Translations under genes and position numbers: made by a program | NCBI GenBank assembly: GCA_000733915.1 | Contig: JPOM01000001.1 | Location: forward strand, 1,488,001 to 1,552,000 | From: Caulobacteraceae bacterium PMMR1 | GTDB lineage: Bacteria > Pseudomonadota > Alphaproteobacteria > Caulobacterales > Caulobacteraceae | Direction of reading: 5' to 3' | DNA length: 64,000 nucleotides | Shown here: positions 52,369 through 61,359 of the stretch, piece by piece | How the letters are laid out: each line of letters begins with the position of its first letter | Position numbering within the stretch: position 1 is the first letter of the stretch | The notes under the pieces: generated by a model | What the model saw: the letters and a program-made list of their open reading frames with translations, nothing else | Databases searched by the model: none | What the model was told of the DNA's origin: nothing

Positions 52369-54222
52369 ATGTCGACCAGGGGCGGGCCGGGGGCGACCTC
52401 CGTGCGGGTCGCCGCCCGGCCTTCGCTCGCCCTTAACCCGCCCTTCGTGCTGCTGGAGGACCGGCTGAGTGCGGACGGCGGCGCCCGCCTCTTCCGCGCG
52501 CCGTTGGAGGCGATCGCCTGCCGCACGCCGGGCGAGATCGCGCCGGCCCTGGCGCGGATCGAGGCGGCGGCCGCCGCGGGGCGGCATGGGGCGGGGTTCT
52601 TGGCCTACGAGGCGTTCAGCGCGTTCGAGCCCCGCGTGCCCAGCGCGCCGCTCACGGCGGAGGACCCGCCCCTGCTCTGGTTCGGCGTCTTCGAGGCGGC
52701 GGAGGCGGTCACGGCCGCGGAGGCCGATGCGGTCTTCGCCGCCCTCGCGCCATCCGCCCCCGTGCGCGCCTGCACCCCGCTGCACGACCGCGCGACCCAC
52801 GTGGCCAAGGTGGCGCGCGTGCTGGAGCTGATCGCCGCGGGCGAGCTCTACCAGGCGAACCTCACCTTCCCGATCCGGTTCGACTATGCCGGCGACCCGG
52901 TCGCACTTTACGCCGCCCTGCGTGCGCGCCAGCCGGTGGCCCACGCCGCCCTGATCGCGACAGGGGCGCACTGGATCGTGTCCGTCTCGCCCGAGCTCTT
53001 CGTGGAAGTCAGGGACGGCGTCGCCGTCACCCGCCCCATGAAGGGCACGGCCGCCCGAGGCGCGACGGCGGCGGCGGACGGCGAGGCGGCGCGACGGCTG
53101 CGCGCCGACCCCAAGCAGCGCGCCGAGAACCTCATGATCGTTGACCTGCTCCGCAACGACCTGTCTCGGGTGTGCCGGCCGGGCACGGTCCGGACACCCG
53201 AGCTCTTCACCGTAGAGAGCTTTCCGAGCTTCCACGCCCTGACCTCGACCGTCCGGGGCGAGCTTGCACCCGACGTCGGCGCGGCCGGGGTCCTGCAGGC
53301 CCTGTTCCCCTGCGGCTCGGTGGTGGGCGCGCCGAAGATCGCCGCCGCTCGGGCCCTGGCCGCCCTCGAGCCGGAGCCCCGCAGCGTCTACACCGGCGCG
53401 ATCGGGGCGGTGTCGCCCGGCGGTCGCCTGGCCTTCAGCGTCGCGATCCGAACCGCCGTGATCGATGGCCGAGGTCGGGGCCGCTATGGCGTCGGCGGCG
53501 GCGTCGTGGCCGACTCAGACCCGGCCCTCGAGTATGAGGAAGCGCTGCTGAAGGCCCGAGTGCTGACGGAGCTGGCGCGCGACTTCGGCCTGATTGAGAC
53601 CCTGGCCTGGCGGCCGGGCGAGGGGTTCGTACGCCTGCACGCGCACCTGGACCGGCTGGCGGGCTCCGCCGCCGCCCTGGGCTTCGTCTTTGACCGCGCT
53701 GACGCCGATGCGAGGCTGAGCGCGCTTGCCGCGACCTTGCAGGCGGGCGGGTCCGCCCCCCGTCGCCTGCGCCTCGAACTCGCGCGCAACGGCCGCCTTG
53801 AGATCGACTCGCCTCCGCTCGCGCCCGAGCCCGACCGCACCCTCCGCGTGGGGTTTAGCGAGGAGACGATCGATCCCGGCGACCCGTTCCTGCGGCACAA
53901 GACGACCCTGCGCGACGCTTACGAGCGCGCCTTCGCCGCCGCCGCCGCGCGCGGGCTGGACGAGGCGCTGCTGTTGAACCGGCGCGGCGAGATCGCCGAC
54001 GCCGCCCGGGCGAGCGTGTTCCTGGAAGCCGATGGCCGCCTACTCACCCCCCGCCTCGAGGACGGCGCCCTCGCCGGCGTGCTCAGGGCGGAACTGATCG
54101 CGCAGGGGCGGGCCAACGCGGTCTCGCTTCGGCCCGCCGACCTCGCCCAGGGCCGCCTCTGGCTTGGCAGCAGCCTGCGCGGGTTGCGCCCCGCCGTGCT
54201 GGTCGATTCGCCCCGGCGCTGA
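52369..54222 (+). CDS. pabB: Aminodeoxychorismate synthase PabB fused to 4-amino-4-deoxychorismate lyase PabC
   Basis: 617 residues. The N-terminal two-thirds is a chorismate-binding domain: GELYQANLTFPIRF near residue 160, PMKGTAARG, NLMIVDLLRNDLSRVC near 255, and the metal-site region GSVVGAPKIAAARALA. After about residue 400 comes a PLP fold-type IV lyase (LIETLAWRPGEGFVRLHAHLDR; the active-site Lys is in PFLRHKTTLRDAY). It converts chorismate and glutamine-derived ammonia to 4-aminobenzoate for folate. No PabA (glutaminase) gene is in the window. It starts one base after the oligopeptidase stop. Confidence 0.92.
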   Translation: MSTRGGPGATSVRVAARPSLALNPPFVLLEDRLSADGGARLFRAPLEAIACRTPGEIAPALARIEAAAAAGRHGAGFLAYEAFSAFEPRVPSAPLTAEDPPLLWFGVFEAAEAVTAAEADAVFAALAPSAPVRACTPLHDRATHVAKVARVLELIAAGELYQANLTFPIRFDYAGDPVALYAALRARQPVAHAALIATGAHWIVSVSPELFVEVRDGVAVTRPMKGTAARGATAAADGEAARRLRADPKQRAENLMIVDLLRNDLSRVCRPGTVRTPELFTVESFPSFHALTSTVRGELAPDVGAAGVLQALFPCGSVVGAPKIAAARALAALEPEPRSVYTGAIGAVSPGGRLAFSVAIRTAVIDGRGRGRYGVGGGVVADSDPALEYEEALLKARVLTELARDFGLIETLAWRPGEGFVRLHAHLDRLAGSAAALGFVFDRADADARLSALAATLQAGGSAPRRLRLELARNGRLEIDSPPLAPEPDRTLRVGFSEETIDPGDPFLRHKTTLRDAYERAFAAAAARGLDEALLLNRRGEIADAARASVFLEADGRLLTPRLEDGALAGVLRAELIAQGRANAVSLRPADLAQGRLWLGSSLRGLRPAVLVDSPRR

Positions 54223-54266
54223 GGGCGTTCTTGCCCGCCGGCGCGACCTGCCCCACAAGCGCGCCC

Positions 54267-55481
54267 ATGTCCGCCCTCGCCGCCGCCCCTCCCGCCCCCG
54301 CCGCGAGCCGGCGCGGCCTGATCCTGCTGCTGGGCGCGATCACTATGGTCGGGCCGATGTCCATCGACCTATACCTGCCGAGCCTTCCTTTCCTCGCGCG
54401 CGACCTCCACGCCAGCGCGGCCGACGCGGAGATCACCGTCGGGGCCTTCTTCGTCGGCATCGCCGTGGGCCAGCTGGTCTATGGCCCGCTGTCGGACCGC
54501 ATTGGGCGGCGCTGGCCGCTTCTGGCCGGCGTGCTGCTCTACATCCTCGCGAGCATCGGCTGTGCGCTCGCCCCCAACCTGAGCGCCCTGATCGGCTGTC
54601 GCGTGCTCCAGGCCCTGGGCGGCTGCGCCGGAATGGTGATCGCCCGCGCGGTCGTGCGCGACAGCTTCGACCACAAGGAGACGGCGCACGTCTATTCGCT
54701 GCTGATGCTGGTGATGGGCTTGGCGCCGATCCTGGCGCCCCTGCTGGGCGGCTGGCTGATGCTGGTGGGCAGCTGGCGCTGGCTGTTCTGGGTCCTGACC
54801 GTCTTCGGCGCCGCGATCGGCCTGGCCGCCCTGGTGCTCTTGCCCGAGAGCCGCTCGGCGGAGGCCCGCGCCCAGTCCAAGGGCGAGCACCCGTTCCGCA
54901 GCTACTTCGAGCTCCTGCGCCAGCCTGCGCTTTTAGGCTACGTCGGCGCGGGGGCTTTCGCCGGGGCGGCCATGTTCACCTACATCTCCGCCTCGCCGGA
55001 CGTGGTGATCGGCGCGTTCGGCTTTCCGCCGCAGAGCTTCGGCCTGGTGTTCGGCGCCAACGCGGCCGCCTACATCGGCACGACCCAGGCCAACCGTCGC
55101 CTGCTGCGCGACCGCTCCGCCGACTGGATCTTAAGGCGCGGCAACCTCGCCACCTTCGCGGTTTCGCTGCTGCTGCTGGCCGGGGCGTGGAGCGGCGTAG
55201 GCCAGCCCTGGAGCGTGCTGATCCCGCTCTTCCTCGTGATGGGCAGCCTGGGCTTCAGCCAGCCCAACGCCCTGGCGGGGGCGATGGGCGTCGATCCTGC
55301 GCGCGCCGGGTCGACCTCAGCCCTGGTCGGCGCGGCGGGCTTCGGCATCGGGGCCGCCTTCGCCGCCCTGGCCGCAGCCCTGCCCTTCGCGGCGCCCCAG
55401 CGCATGTCGCTGGTGATCGCCCTCAGCTTCGCGCTTTCCGTGGTCTGCCTTCGGACCCTGGTGCGGCCCAAGACGGCCTAA
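54267..55481 (+). CDS. Bcr/CflA-family drug-resistance MFS transporter
   Basis: 404 residues from ATG 54267; a TTG at 54231 is a less likely start. The first helix and loop carry GAITMVGPMSIDLYLPSLPF, the Bcr hallmark. Motif A is YGPLSDRIGRRWPLLAG. Motif C region LAPILAPLLGGWLM follows in helix 5. Twelve helices are predicted. It exports compounds such as bicyclomycin-like drugs or amino acids; the true substrate is not known. Convergent with fliP (6-base gap). Confidence 0.9.
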   Translation: MSALAAAPPAPAASRRGLILLLGAITMVGPMSIDLYLPSLPFLARDLHASAADAEITVGAFFVGIAVGQLVYGPLSDRIGRRWPLLAGVLLYILASIGCALAPNLSALIGCRVLQALGGCAGMVIARAVVRDSFDHKETAHVYSLLMLVMGLAPILAPLLGGWLMLVGSWRWLFWVLTVFGAAIGLAALVLLPESRSAEARAQSKGEHPFRSYFELLRQPALLGYVGAGAFAGAAMFTYISASPDVVIGAFGFPPQSFGLVFGANAAAYIGTTQANRRLLRDRSADWILRRGNLATFAVSLLLLAGAWSGVGQPWSVLIPLFLVMGSLGFSQPNALAGAMGVDPARAGSTSALVGAAGFGIGAAFAALAAALPFAAPQRMSLVIALSFALSVVCLRTLVRPKTA

Positions 55482-55487
55482 GGGCGC

Positions 55488-56285
55488 TTACCCCGCTCCG
55501 TGACGGAAGCTCTGGACCAGGCTGCCGGCCACGAGCCGCCAGCCGTCCACGAGCACGAAGAAGATCAGCTTGAACGGCAAGGACACCACCACCGGAGGCA
55601 GCATCATCATGCCCATGCTCATCAGGACGCTGGCGACCACCAGATCGATGACCAGGAACGGCACGAAGAGCAGGAAGCCGATCTCGAAGGCGCGCTTCAG
55701 CTCCGAGATCATGAAGGCGGGCGTGACCACCTGCAGCGGCGTGGCGGCAGCGTTCGCGGGCTTGGGGATCTTGGACATACGGATAAAGAGCGCCAGGTCC
55801 TCCGGGTCCACCTGGCTCAGCATGAACCCCTTCACCGGCTGGGCGGCGGCCCCGAACGCCTGGGGCAGCTCCATCTTGTGGGCCAGCAAGGGCTGGATGC
55901 CGGCGTTGTAGCTCGCGGTGAAGGTCGGTCCCATGACGATGGCGGTCAGGAACAGCGACAGGCTGACGATCACCGCGTTGGGCGGGCTCTGCTGCAGGCC
56001 CAAGGCCGTGCGCAGCAGCGACAGCACCACCACGATGCGGATGAAGCTCGTGGTCATCATGACGATGGACGGCGCGAGGCTGAGCACCGTCAGCAGGCCG
56101 ACGAGCTGCACCACGCGGTCGGTCAGGCCGGCGCCGGAGCCGAGATCGACGTTCACCGCCTGAGCCAGGGCGAAGGCGGGACCGAGCACCGTGCCGGCCG
56201 TGGCCAGGGCGGACAGCAGGGCCGCATGGCGGAGGTCGCTGACGCGCAGGCCGGAGAGGGCGAGGCGCTTCAAGAGCGACCTCAT
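55488..56285 (-). CDS. fliP: Flagellar type III export protein FliP
   Basis: 265 residues with an N-terminal signal (SALATAGTVLGPAFALAQA). The conserved core is RIVVVLSLLRTALGLQQSPPN, followed by ALFIRMSKIPKPANA and the membrane segment IGFLLFVPFLVIDLVVASVL, ending in GMMMLPPVVVSLPFKLIFFV. It forms the export gate with FliQ and FliR. Its start overlaps the fliO stop (ATGA). Confidence 0.96.
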   Translation of the reverse strand: MRSLLKRLALSGLRVSDLRHAALLSALATAGTVLGPAFALAQAVNVDLGSGAGLTDRVVQLVGLLTVLSLAPSIVMMTTSFIRIVVVLSLLRTALGLQQSPPNAVIVSLSLFLTAIVMGPTFTASYNAGIQPLLAHKMELPQAFGAAAQPVKGFMLSQVDPEDLALFIRMSKIPKPANAAATPLQVVTPAFMISELKRAFEIGFLLFVPFLVIDLVVASVLMSMGMMMLPPVVVSLPFKLIFFVLVDGWRLVAGSLVQSFRHGAG

Positions 56286-56545
56286 CGGCCGGCCTCCGCG
56301 CCCTCGCCGAGCAGCCGCCCCTCGCCCAGCAGCAAGAGGCGCTCACGCCCGTCCAGCCGCACCAGCACCAGCCGCCGGTTGGCGTCGAGCACGAGGCTCT
56401 CCACGATGGCCAGGCGGCGCTCCGAGGGCGGCTTGGTGGAAAGCAGGCCCGCCGGCCCCCAGCGGCGCGCCGCCCAGGCCACCAGCAACACCAGGCCGAG
56501 CGTCAGGCCCAGGCCAAACAGGGCGCGGAGGATGTCCAGGAACAT
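56282..56545 (-). CDS. fliO: Flagellar biosynthesis protein FliO
   Basis: 87 residues. One N-terminal membrane helix (FLDILRALFGLGLTLGLVLL) is followed by a short cytoplasmic tail, RRLAIVESLVLDANRRLVLVRLDGRERLLLLGEG, which is the usual FliO/YscQ-like SH3-type end. It helps assemble FliP into the export gate. Co-transcribed with fliP; divergent from flgB. Confidence 0.9.
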   Translation of the reverse strand: MFLDILRALFGLGLTLGLVLLVAWAARRWGPAGLLSTKPPSERRLAIVESLVLDANRRLVLVRLDGRERLLLLGEGRLLGEGAEAGR

Positions 56546-56596
56546 GGGCGCAGCATCGTCCGATTCCCCGCCGCTGCGGAGCGCTGCAACGCCGCA

Positions 56597-56604
56597 TTAA
56601 CCAT
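56597..56604. promoter_or_regulatory. Exact CtrA half-site (TTAACCAT) in the fliO/flgB intergenic region
   Basis: TTAACCAT lies 47 bases before the flgB ATG and 52 bases before the fliO start. It matches the Caulobacter CtrA half-site; the second arm seven bases upstream (GCAA) is only a partial match to TTAA. CtrA is known to control class II flagellar operons in Caulobacter, so this is a good candidate for cell-cycle control of one or both divergent units. Confidence 0.5.
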
Positions 56605-56650
56605 GCGCTGGGCAGACTTTGCCGACTCGCCGCGTGGAGCATTGGCCGCC

Positions 56651-57064
56651 ATGTCCCTGGACCAGATTCCCCTCTTCCAGATGATCCGGGGCAAGATGCG
56701 CTACGACAGCGAGCGCCAGCGGCTGATCGCCGAGAACGTCGCCAACGCCGATACGCCCTCCTATGCGCCCCGCGACCTGAAGGGATTCAGCTTCGGCCAG
56801 GTCATGAAGGCCCAGGGCGCCCTCGGCGCCGTGCAGCCTGTAGGGACCAACGCCGCTCACCTGCCCGGCAAGCCGATGAGCCTGCAGCCCTTCGCGCCCC
56901 AGGTCATGCCCGATTCCGAGAGCCGGCTGGACGGCAACCAGGTCGTGGTGGAGGAGCAGATGATCAAGATGAGCGAGACCCGGGTCGACTACGAGGCGGT
57001 GGTCGGCTTCTACCAGACCTCGCTGAACATGCTCCGCACCGCCGCCCGCGCCCCCGGCAAGTGA
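56651..57064 (+). CDS. flgB: Flagellar basal-body rod protein FlgB
   Basis: 137 residues from ATG 56651; an in-frame ATG at 56603 only adds unconserved residues. It starts SLDQIPLFQMIRGKMRYDSE and has the N-terminal rod-protein motif LIAENVANADTPSYAPRDL. The C-terminal helix SETRVDYEAVVGFYQTSLNM is typical of FlgB. Forms part of the proximal rod. First of flgB-flgC-fliE. Confidence 0.95.
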   Translation: MSLDQIPLFQMIRGKMRYDSERQRLIAENVANADTPSYAPRDLKGFSFGQVMKAQGALGAVQPVGTNAAHLPGKPMSLQPFAPQVMPDSESRLDGNQVVVEEQMIKMSETRVDYEAVVGFYQTSLNMLRTAARAPGK

Positions 57065-57078
57065 GGCCCTGATCCGAG

Positions 57079-57501
57079 ATGGCCGATCCCCTACGCCCCA
57101 CCGACGCCGCCATGGCGGTCGCCGCCTCGGCGCTGCGCGCGCAGCAGCAGCGCATGCGCGTCATTGCTGAGAACATCGCCAATGCGGACTCCACCGCCAC
57201 GACCGCGAACGGCGCCCCCTACCGCCGGCAGGTGCCCGTCTTCGAACCCGAGCGCATGACCGCGGGGGCGACCGGCGTGCGCATGACTGGCGTGAAGCCG
57301 GACCGCACGCCCTTCCACACCGAGTACAACCCCGGCCACCCGGCGGCGGACGCCAAGGGCTATGTCCGGCTGCCCAACGTCGATCCGCTGATCGAGGCGC
57401 TCGACATGAAGTCGGCCCAGCGCGCCTACGAGGCGAACCTCAGCGTCATCGAGACCGCGCGCGCCATGCAGAGCCGCACCCTGGACCTGATCAAGAAGTG
57501 A
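57079..57501 (+). CDS. flgC: Flagellar basal-body rod protein FlgC
   Basis: 140 residues. The rod motif is RMRVIAENIANADSTATTA, with the FlgC-specific DAKGYVRLPNVDPLIEAL and the closing helix SAQRAYEANLSVIETARAMQ. It is part of the proximal rod. Lies 14 bases after flgB. Confidence 0.96.
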   Translation: MADPLRPTDAAMAVAASALRAQQQRMRVIAENIANADSTATTANGAPYRRQVPVFEPERMTAGATGVRMTGVKPDRTPFHTEYNPGHPAADAKGYVRLPNVDPLIEALDMKSAQRAYEANLSVIETARAMQSRTLDLIKK

Positions 57502-57515
57502 CGGACCGCTGAGCC

Positions 57516-57833
57516 ATGACCAGCCCGCTGGCCGCCGCCCGCGCCTATGCCGCCGTCCAGAGCGCGGTTTCGCCCATGTCCGGGGAGCCGCCCACGGCCG
57601 CCAAGGCCTCCGCCGAACCGGCCTTCGCCGACATCCTCAAGACTGCGGTCAACGACGTCGTCGCGACCTCCCGCCACGCCGAAGGCCAGATGGCGGCGCA
57701 CATGCAGGGCAAGGCGGACCTCGTCGACGTCGTGACGGCGATCTCCTCAGCTCAGGCGAGCCTGGAGACCGTCATGGCGGTCCGCGATCAGGTGATCTCC
57801 GCCTATCAGGAGATCATGCGCATGCCGATCTGA
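57516..57833 (+). CDS. fliE: Flagellar hook-basal body protein FliE
   Basis: 105 residues. A variable, Ala-rich N-terminus is followed by [40 protein letters not shown] and [20 protein letters not shown], the FliE pattern. It connects the MS ring and rod. Lies 14 bases after flgC; convergent with the tsaC gene. Confidence 0.94.
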   Translation: MTSPLAAARAYAAVQSAVSPMSGEPPTAAKASAEPAFADILKTAVNDVVATSRHAEGQMAAHMQGKADLVDVVTAISSAQASLETVMAVRDQVISAYQEIMRMPI

Positions 57834-57842
57834 GCGCTGGGC

Positions 57843-58754
57843 TCAGCCCACGAAGCCGGCGGCGCGGCGCAGGCGATCGTTGATCGCTTCCCCCAAGCCC
57901 TCCATGGGGATGGGCGAGACGGCGATGGCGGTGGGCCGCGTGCGGTCGGCGGCGCGGAGCAGGGCGAAGAGACGGGCCGCGGCTTCGCGCAGGTCCCTGC
58001 CCTCGCTGAGCTGGAAGACGCGTTCGCCCGCTGGAGCGGGGCCGTAGGCGAGGAACGCCTCGCCGGGCCGAGGCGCGCGCGCGTTCAGCCGGACCGGCGC
58101 ATCGGGCGCATAGTGCAGGGCCAGGCGGCCGGGCGAGCGCTTGGCGTCCGTCGCGGCGTCCGCCAGGGGGCCGGTGACCGCCTCGATCTCGGCGCGGGAC
58201 AGCCCGCCGGGTCGGAGCAGGCGCGCGACGCCGTCCAGCACCGAGACGACGGTGGACTCCAGCCCGATCGCACAGGGTCCGCCGTCGAGCGCAAGCGCCG
58301 CCGACGCTCCGGTCTCCTCGACGGCGTCGGCGTAGGTCGTCGGGCTCGGCCGTCCCGAACGGTTGGCGGACGGCGCGACCAGCGGGCCGCCGAAGGCGCG
58401 CAGCACCGCCTGCGCGATGCGATGGGCCGGCGCCCGGACCGCCACGGTCTCAAGCCCCGCGCGGGCCAGCGCGCTCACGCCGGCGCGATGCGGCGCGACC
58501 AGCGTCAGCGGCCCGGGCCAGAAGCGGGCGGCGAGGCGCTCGCCGAGAGACCCGAGCTCGGCCACCGCGCGGGCGGCGTCCAGGTCCGCCACATGGGCGA
58601 TGAGCGGGTTGAAGCGCGGCCGTCCCTTGGCCTCGTAGAGGCGCGCCACCGCCGAGGCGTTCGCCGCGTCCGCCGCTAGGCCGTAGACCGTCTCCGTGGG
58701 CAGGATCACGAGCCCGCCGGCCCTGAGGGCGGCGGCGGCGGCCTCGGCGCTCAT
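57843..58754 (-). CDS. L-threonylcarbamoyladenylate synthase (TsaC/Sua5)
   Basis: 303 residues. The YrdC domain has ILPTETVYGLAADAANASAV, LYEAKGRPRFNPLIAHV, and the signature APSANRSGRPSPTTYADAVE. The extended C-terminal domain (about 85 residues, starting near APDAPVRLN) is the Sua5 form. It makes threonylcarbamoyl-AMP for the t6A modification of tRNA. The start overlaps the YceI stop (ATGA). Confidence 0.95.
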   Translation of the reverse strand: MSAEAAAAALRAGGLVILPTETVYGLAADAANASAVARLYEAKGRPRFNPLIAHVADLDAARAVAELGSLGERLAARFWPGPLTLVAPHRAGVSALARAGLETVAVRAPAHRIAQAVLRAFGGPLVAPSANRSGRPSPTTYADAVEETGASAALALDGGPCAIGLESTVVSVLDGVARLLRPGGLSRAEIEAVTGPLADAATDAKRSPGRLALHYAPDAPVRLNARAPRPGEAFLAYGPAPAGERVFQLSEGRDLREAAARLFALLRAADRTRPTAIAVSPIPMEGLGEAINDRLRRAAGFVG

Positions 58755-59380
58755 CGCGCCTTTCTGGCGCTGAGGCGGATGGCGACGCTCACCAGCGGCG
58801 CGACGTCGGCCGCCTCGGGCCCTGCCCCGACGCCAAAGAGCGTGCGGTCAAGCGCGATCTGGCCCTCGAAGCGGATGCGCTCGCCGGTCTGGACCACCGT
58901 CAGGGGCGCTAAGAGCGGGCGCGTCACGCCGCGCAGGGTCAGGTCGCCCTGCAGCAGGTAGCGATCCGGCCCGACCGCCTGGAACGACCGGCTGACGAAC
59001 ACCGCGCGCGGGAAGCGCCTCACGAACAGCCAGGCAGCCCCGGGCAGGGCTTGGTCGCGCTGGGGGTTGCCGGTCATGGTCGAGGCCATATCCAGGCTGA
59101 TTACCGCGTGCGACGCCTTCAGATTGGTCGGTGAGAAGGCGAGCTGGGCGTCGAAGCGCTTCACCACGCCGTCGAAGGCCTGGCCCCCGGCCGTGACCCG
59201 GAAGGTGACGCGCGAGCCGGGCTTGTCCAGCGTCCAGACCGGCGCGGCCGCAGGCGCTCCCGCCGCCAGGTGCGGCAGCCCCGCCCGGGGCGACTGGCCC
59301 TCCTCCGCCGCGCGCGCGCCCGCGCCGCCCGCCACGAGGGCGAGCGCCAGGGCGCTTGAGGCGAGACGGGCGACGATCAA
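58751..59380 (-). CDS. YceI-family periplasmic lipid-binding protein
   Basis: 209 residues. A signal peptide ([15 protein letters not shown]) is followed by the lipocalin-like YceI barrel: PVWTLDKPGSRVTFRVTAGG, FDAQLAFSPTNLKASHAVIS, MTGNPQRDQALPGAAWLFV, and GDLTLRGVTRPLLAPLTV. Family members bind isoprenoid-like molecules in a hydrophobic cavity. It lies upstream of tsaC on the same strand; a cytochrome b561 partner, often next to yceI, is not present. Confidence 0.9.
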   Translation of the reverse strand: MIVARLASSALALALVAGGAGARAAEEGQSPRAGLPHLAAGAPAAAPVWTLDKPGSRVTFRVTAGGQAFDGVVKRFDAQLAFSPTNLKASHAVISLDMASTMTGNPQRDQALPGAAWLFVRRFPRAVFVSRSFQAVGPDRYLLQGDLTLRGVTRPLLAPLTVVQTGERIRFEGQIALDRTLFGVGAGPEAADVAPLVSVAIRLSARKAR

Positions 59381-59513
59381 CGGACGAGCAGCTCCAGCAG
59401 CGCGGGAATGCCAAGCCTAGACGACGCCGCCCGCCCCTCCGCCTTACAATGCTGTGGGATTGAACCGCCGCGCGGCCCGGGACAGATACGGGCGAAACAG
59501 GAACCGCCCCAAG

Positions 59514-61298
59514 ATGCCGTTTCGCGCCCCCGTGTCCGACATCGCCTTCTGCCTGCACGAGGTGGCCGGCTTCGACCGCCTCGCCCGCGCCTATCCGGAC
59601 GCCGACGCCGAGACCGTCCGTGCGGTGTTGGAGGGCGCAGGCCAGTTTGCGACCGAGGTGCTGGCCCCGCTTAACCGCGACGGGGACCGGATCGGCGCAC
59701 GCTTCGAGAACGGCCAAGTCATCGCCGCCCCCGGCTTCGGCGAGGCCTATCGGCAGTATGTGCAGCAAGGCTGGAGCGGGCTGGCGGCGGACCCGGCGTA
59801 CGGCGGCCAGGGCCTCCCAAAGGCGGTGGCGCTCTCGGTCTTCGAGATGGTGCACGCCGCCAACATGGCCTTCGGCCTCTGCCCCATGCTGAGCGAGGCC
59901 GCCATCGAGGCGCTGAGCGCACACGGCACCGAGCGACAGAAGGCGCTCTATCTCGCCAAGCTGGTGTCGGGCGACTGGACCGGCACGATGAACCTGACCG
60001 AACCGCAGGCGGGATCGGACCTCTCGCTGCTCTGGACCCGCGCCGAGCCCGACGGCCAGGGCGGCTATCGCCTCACGGGCGAGAAGATCTACATCACCTG
60101 GGGCGACCATGACGTCGCCGACAACATCGTGCATCTGGTGCTGGCGCGCCTTCCGGACGCGCCCGAGGGCGTGCGCGGCATCTCGTTGTTCCTGGCCCCC
60201 AAGAGGCGGGTGGGAGAGGACGGCGCGCTCGGCGCCGCCAACGCCCTGCGCCCGGCCAGCATCGAGCACAAGCTCGGCATCCACGGCTCGCCGACCTGCG
60301 TCATGCTGTTCGAGGGCGCGACGGCGGAGCTAGTCGGCCAGCCGAACCAGGGCCTCGCCCACATGTTCACCATGATGAACGCCGCCCGGCTGAATGTCGG
60401 CATGGAAGGCGTCGGCATCGCCGAGCGCGCCTATCAGCAGGCGCTGGAGTACGCCCTTGAGCGGCGGCAGGGTCGCTCGCCCTGGTCGCTGGAGGCGCCC
60501 GGCCGCATCTTCGACCACCCTGACGTGCGGCGCACGCTCATGCTCATGCGCGCCAAGATCGAGGCGGCGCGGGGCCTGTGCCTGTCCACCGCCGTCGCCG
60601 CCGATCTCGCCCGCGTGGGCGAGACCGAGGCCGAGCGCGCCGAGGCCCGCTTGCGCGAGGAGCTCTTCACGCCCATCGCCAAGGCCTGGTCCACGGACGT
60701 GGGCGTCGAGGTCGCCTCCCAGGGCCTCCAGGTGCACGGGGGCATGGGCTATGTGGAGGAGACCGGCGCGGCCCAGCACTATCGCGACGCCCGCATCGCG
60801 CCGATCTACGAAGGCACGAACGGCATCCAGGCCATCGACCTCATGGGCCGCAAACTCGCGATTGGAGACGGCGAGGCGGTGCGCCGGCTGATCGCGGAGA
60901 TCCAACCCACCGCCTCGGCGCTCAAGAGCCACGACAACGCCTGGCTGCACGCCATCGGCGCCCGGCTGGAGGCCGGCATCGGCGCGGTTCACGCCGCGAC
61001 GGGCTGGCTGGTCGAGCGCCGCGGCCACGCCCAGCCGGACGCGCTCGCGGGGGCCACGCCCTACCTGAAGCTGATGGGCGACGTGATCGGCGGCTGGATG
61101 CTGGCCAAGGGCGCCCTGGCGGCGGCCGAGCGGCTGTCCGCAACCGCCGCGCCCGATCCGCACTGGCGCACGCGCATCGGCCTGGCGCGGCTCTTTTCAG
61201 AGCAGGTGCTGGCCCAGGCGCCCGGCCTGACCGCGGCTGTCACCCAAGGCTCCGCCGATCTTTATAACACCTCTCCCGAGGCGCTGGGCGCAGCGTAA
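59514..61298 (+). CDS. Acyl-CoA dehydrogenase with C-terminal extension (DmdC/AcdH-like)
   Basis: 594 residues from ATG 59514 ([20 protein letters not shown]); the in-frame extension upstream is arginine-rich. The core shows [36 protein letters not shown], and the active-site segment [22 protein letters not shown]-terminal domain of about 130 residues, rich in Ala, marks the long group that includes 3-methylmercaptopropionyl-CoA dehydrogenase. Substrate is inferred only by group; other branched or long acyl-CoAs are possible. FAD enzyme, cytoplasmic. Confidence 0.93.
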   Translation: MPFRAPVSDIAFCLHEVAGFDRLARAYPDADAETVRAVLEGAGQFATEVLAPLNRDGDRIGARFENGQVIAAPGFGEAYRQYVQQGWSGLAADPAYGGQGLPKAVALSVFEMVHAANMAFGLCPMLSEAAIEALSAHGTERQKALYLAKLVSGDWTGTMNLTEPQAGSDLSLLWTRAEPDGQGGYRLTGEKIYITWGDHDVADNIVHLVLARLPDAPEGVRGISLFLAPKRRVGEDGALGAANALRPASIEHKLGIHGSPTCVMLFEGATAELVGQPNQGLAHMFTMMNAARLNVGMEGVGIAERAYQQALEYALERRQGRSPWSLEAPGRIFDHPDVRRTLMLMRAKIEAARGLCLSTAVAADLARVGETEAERAEARLREELFTPIAKAWSTDVGVEVASQGLQVHGGMGYVEETGAAQHYRDARIAPIYEGTNGIQAIDLMGRKLAIGDGEAVRRLIAEIQPTASALKSHDNAWLHAIGARLEAGIGAVHAATGWLVERRGHAQPDALAGATPYLKLMGDVIGGWMLAKGALAAAERLSATAAPDPHWRTRIGLARLFSEQVLAQAPGLTAAVTQGSADLYNTSPEALGAA

Positions 61299-61359
61299 GC
61301 GACGGTTCCATCGCCGGCTCTAGGGTGTAGCCTCTCCCGAAAACCGGCGGGAGGGGCGG

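Noticed and set aside
57831-57845. Hairpin at the fliE/tsaC junction (TGAGC...GCTCA) as a terminator
   Set aside because: The stem is only 5 bp and no U-tract follows.
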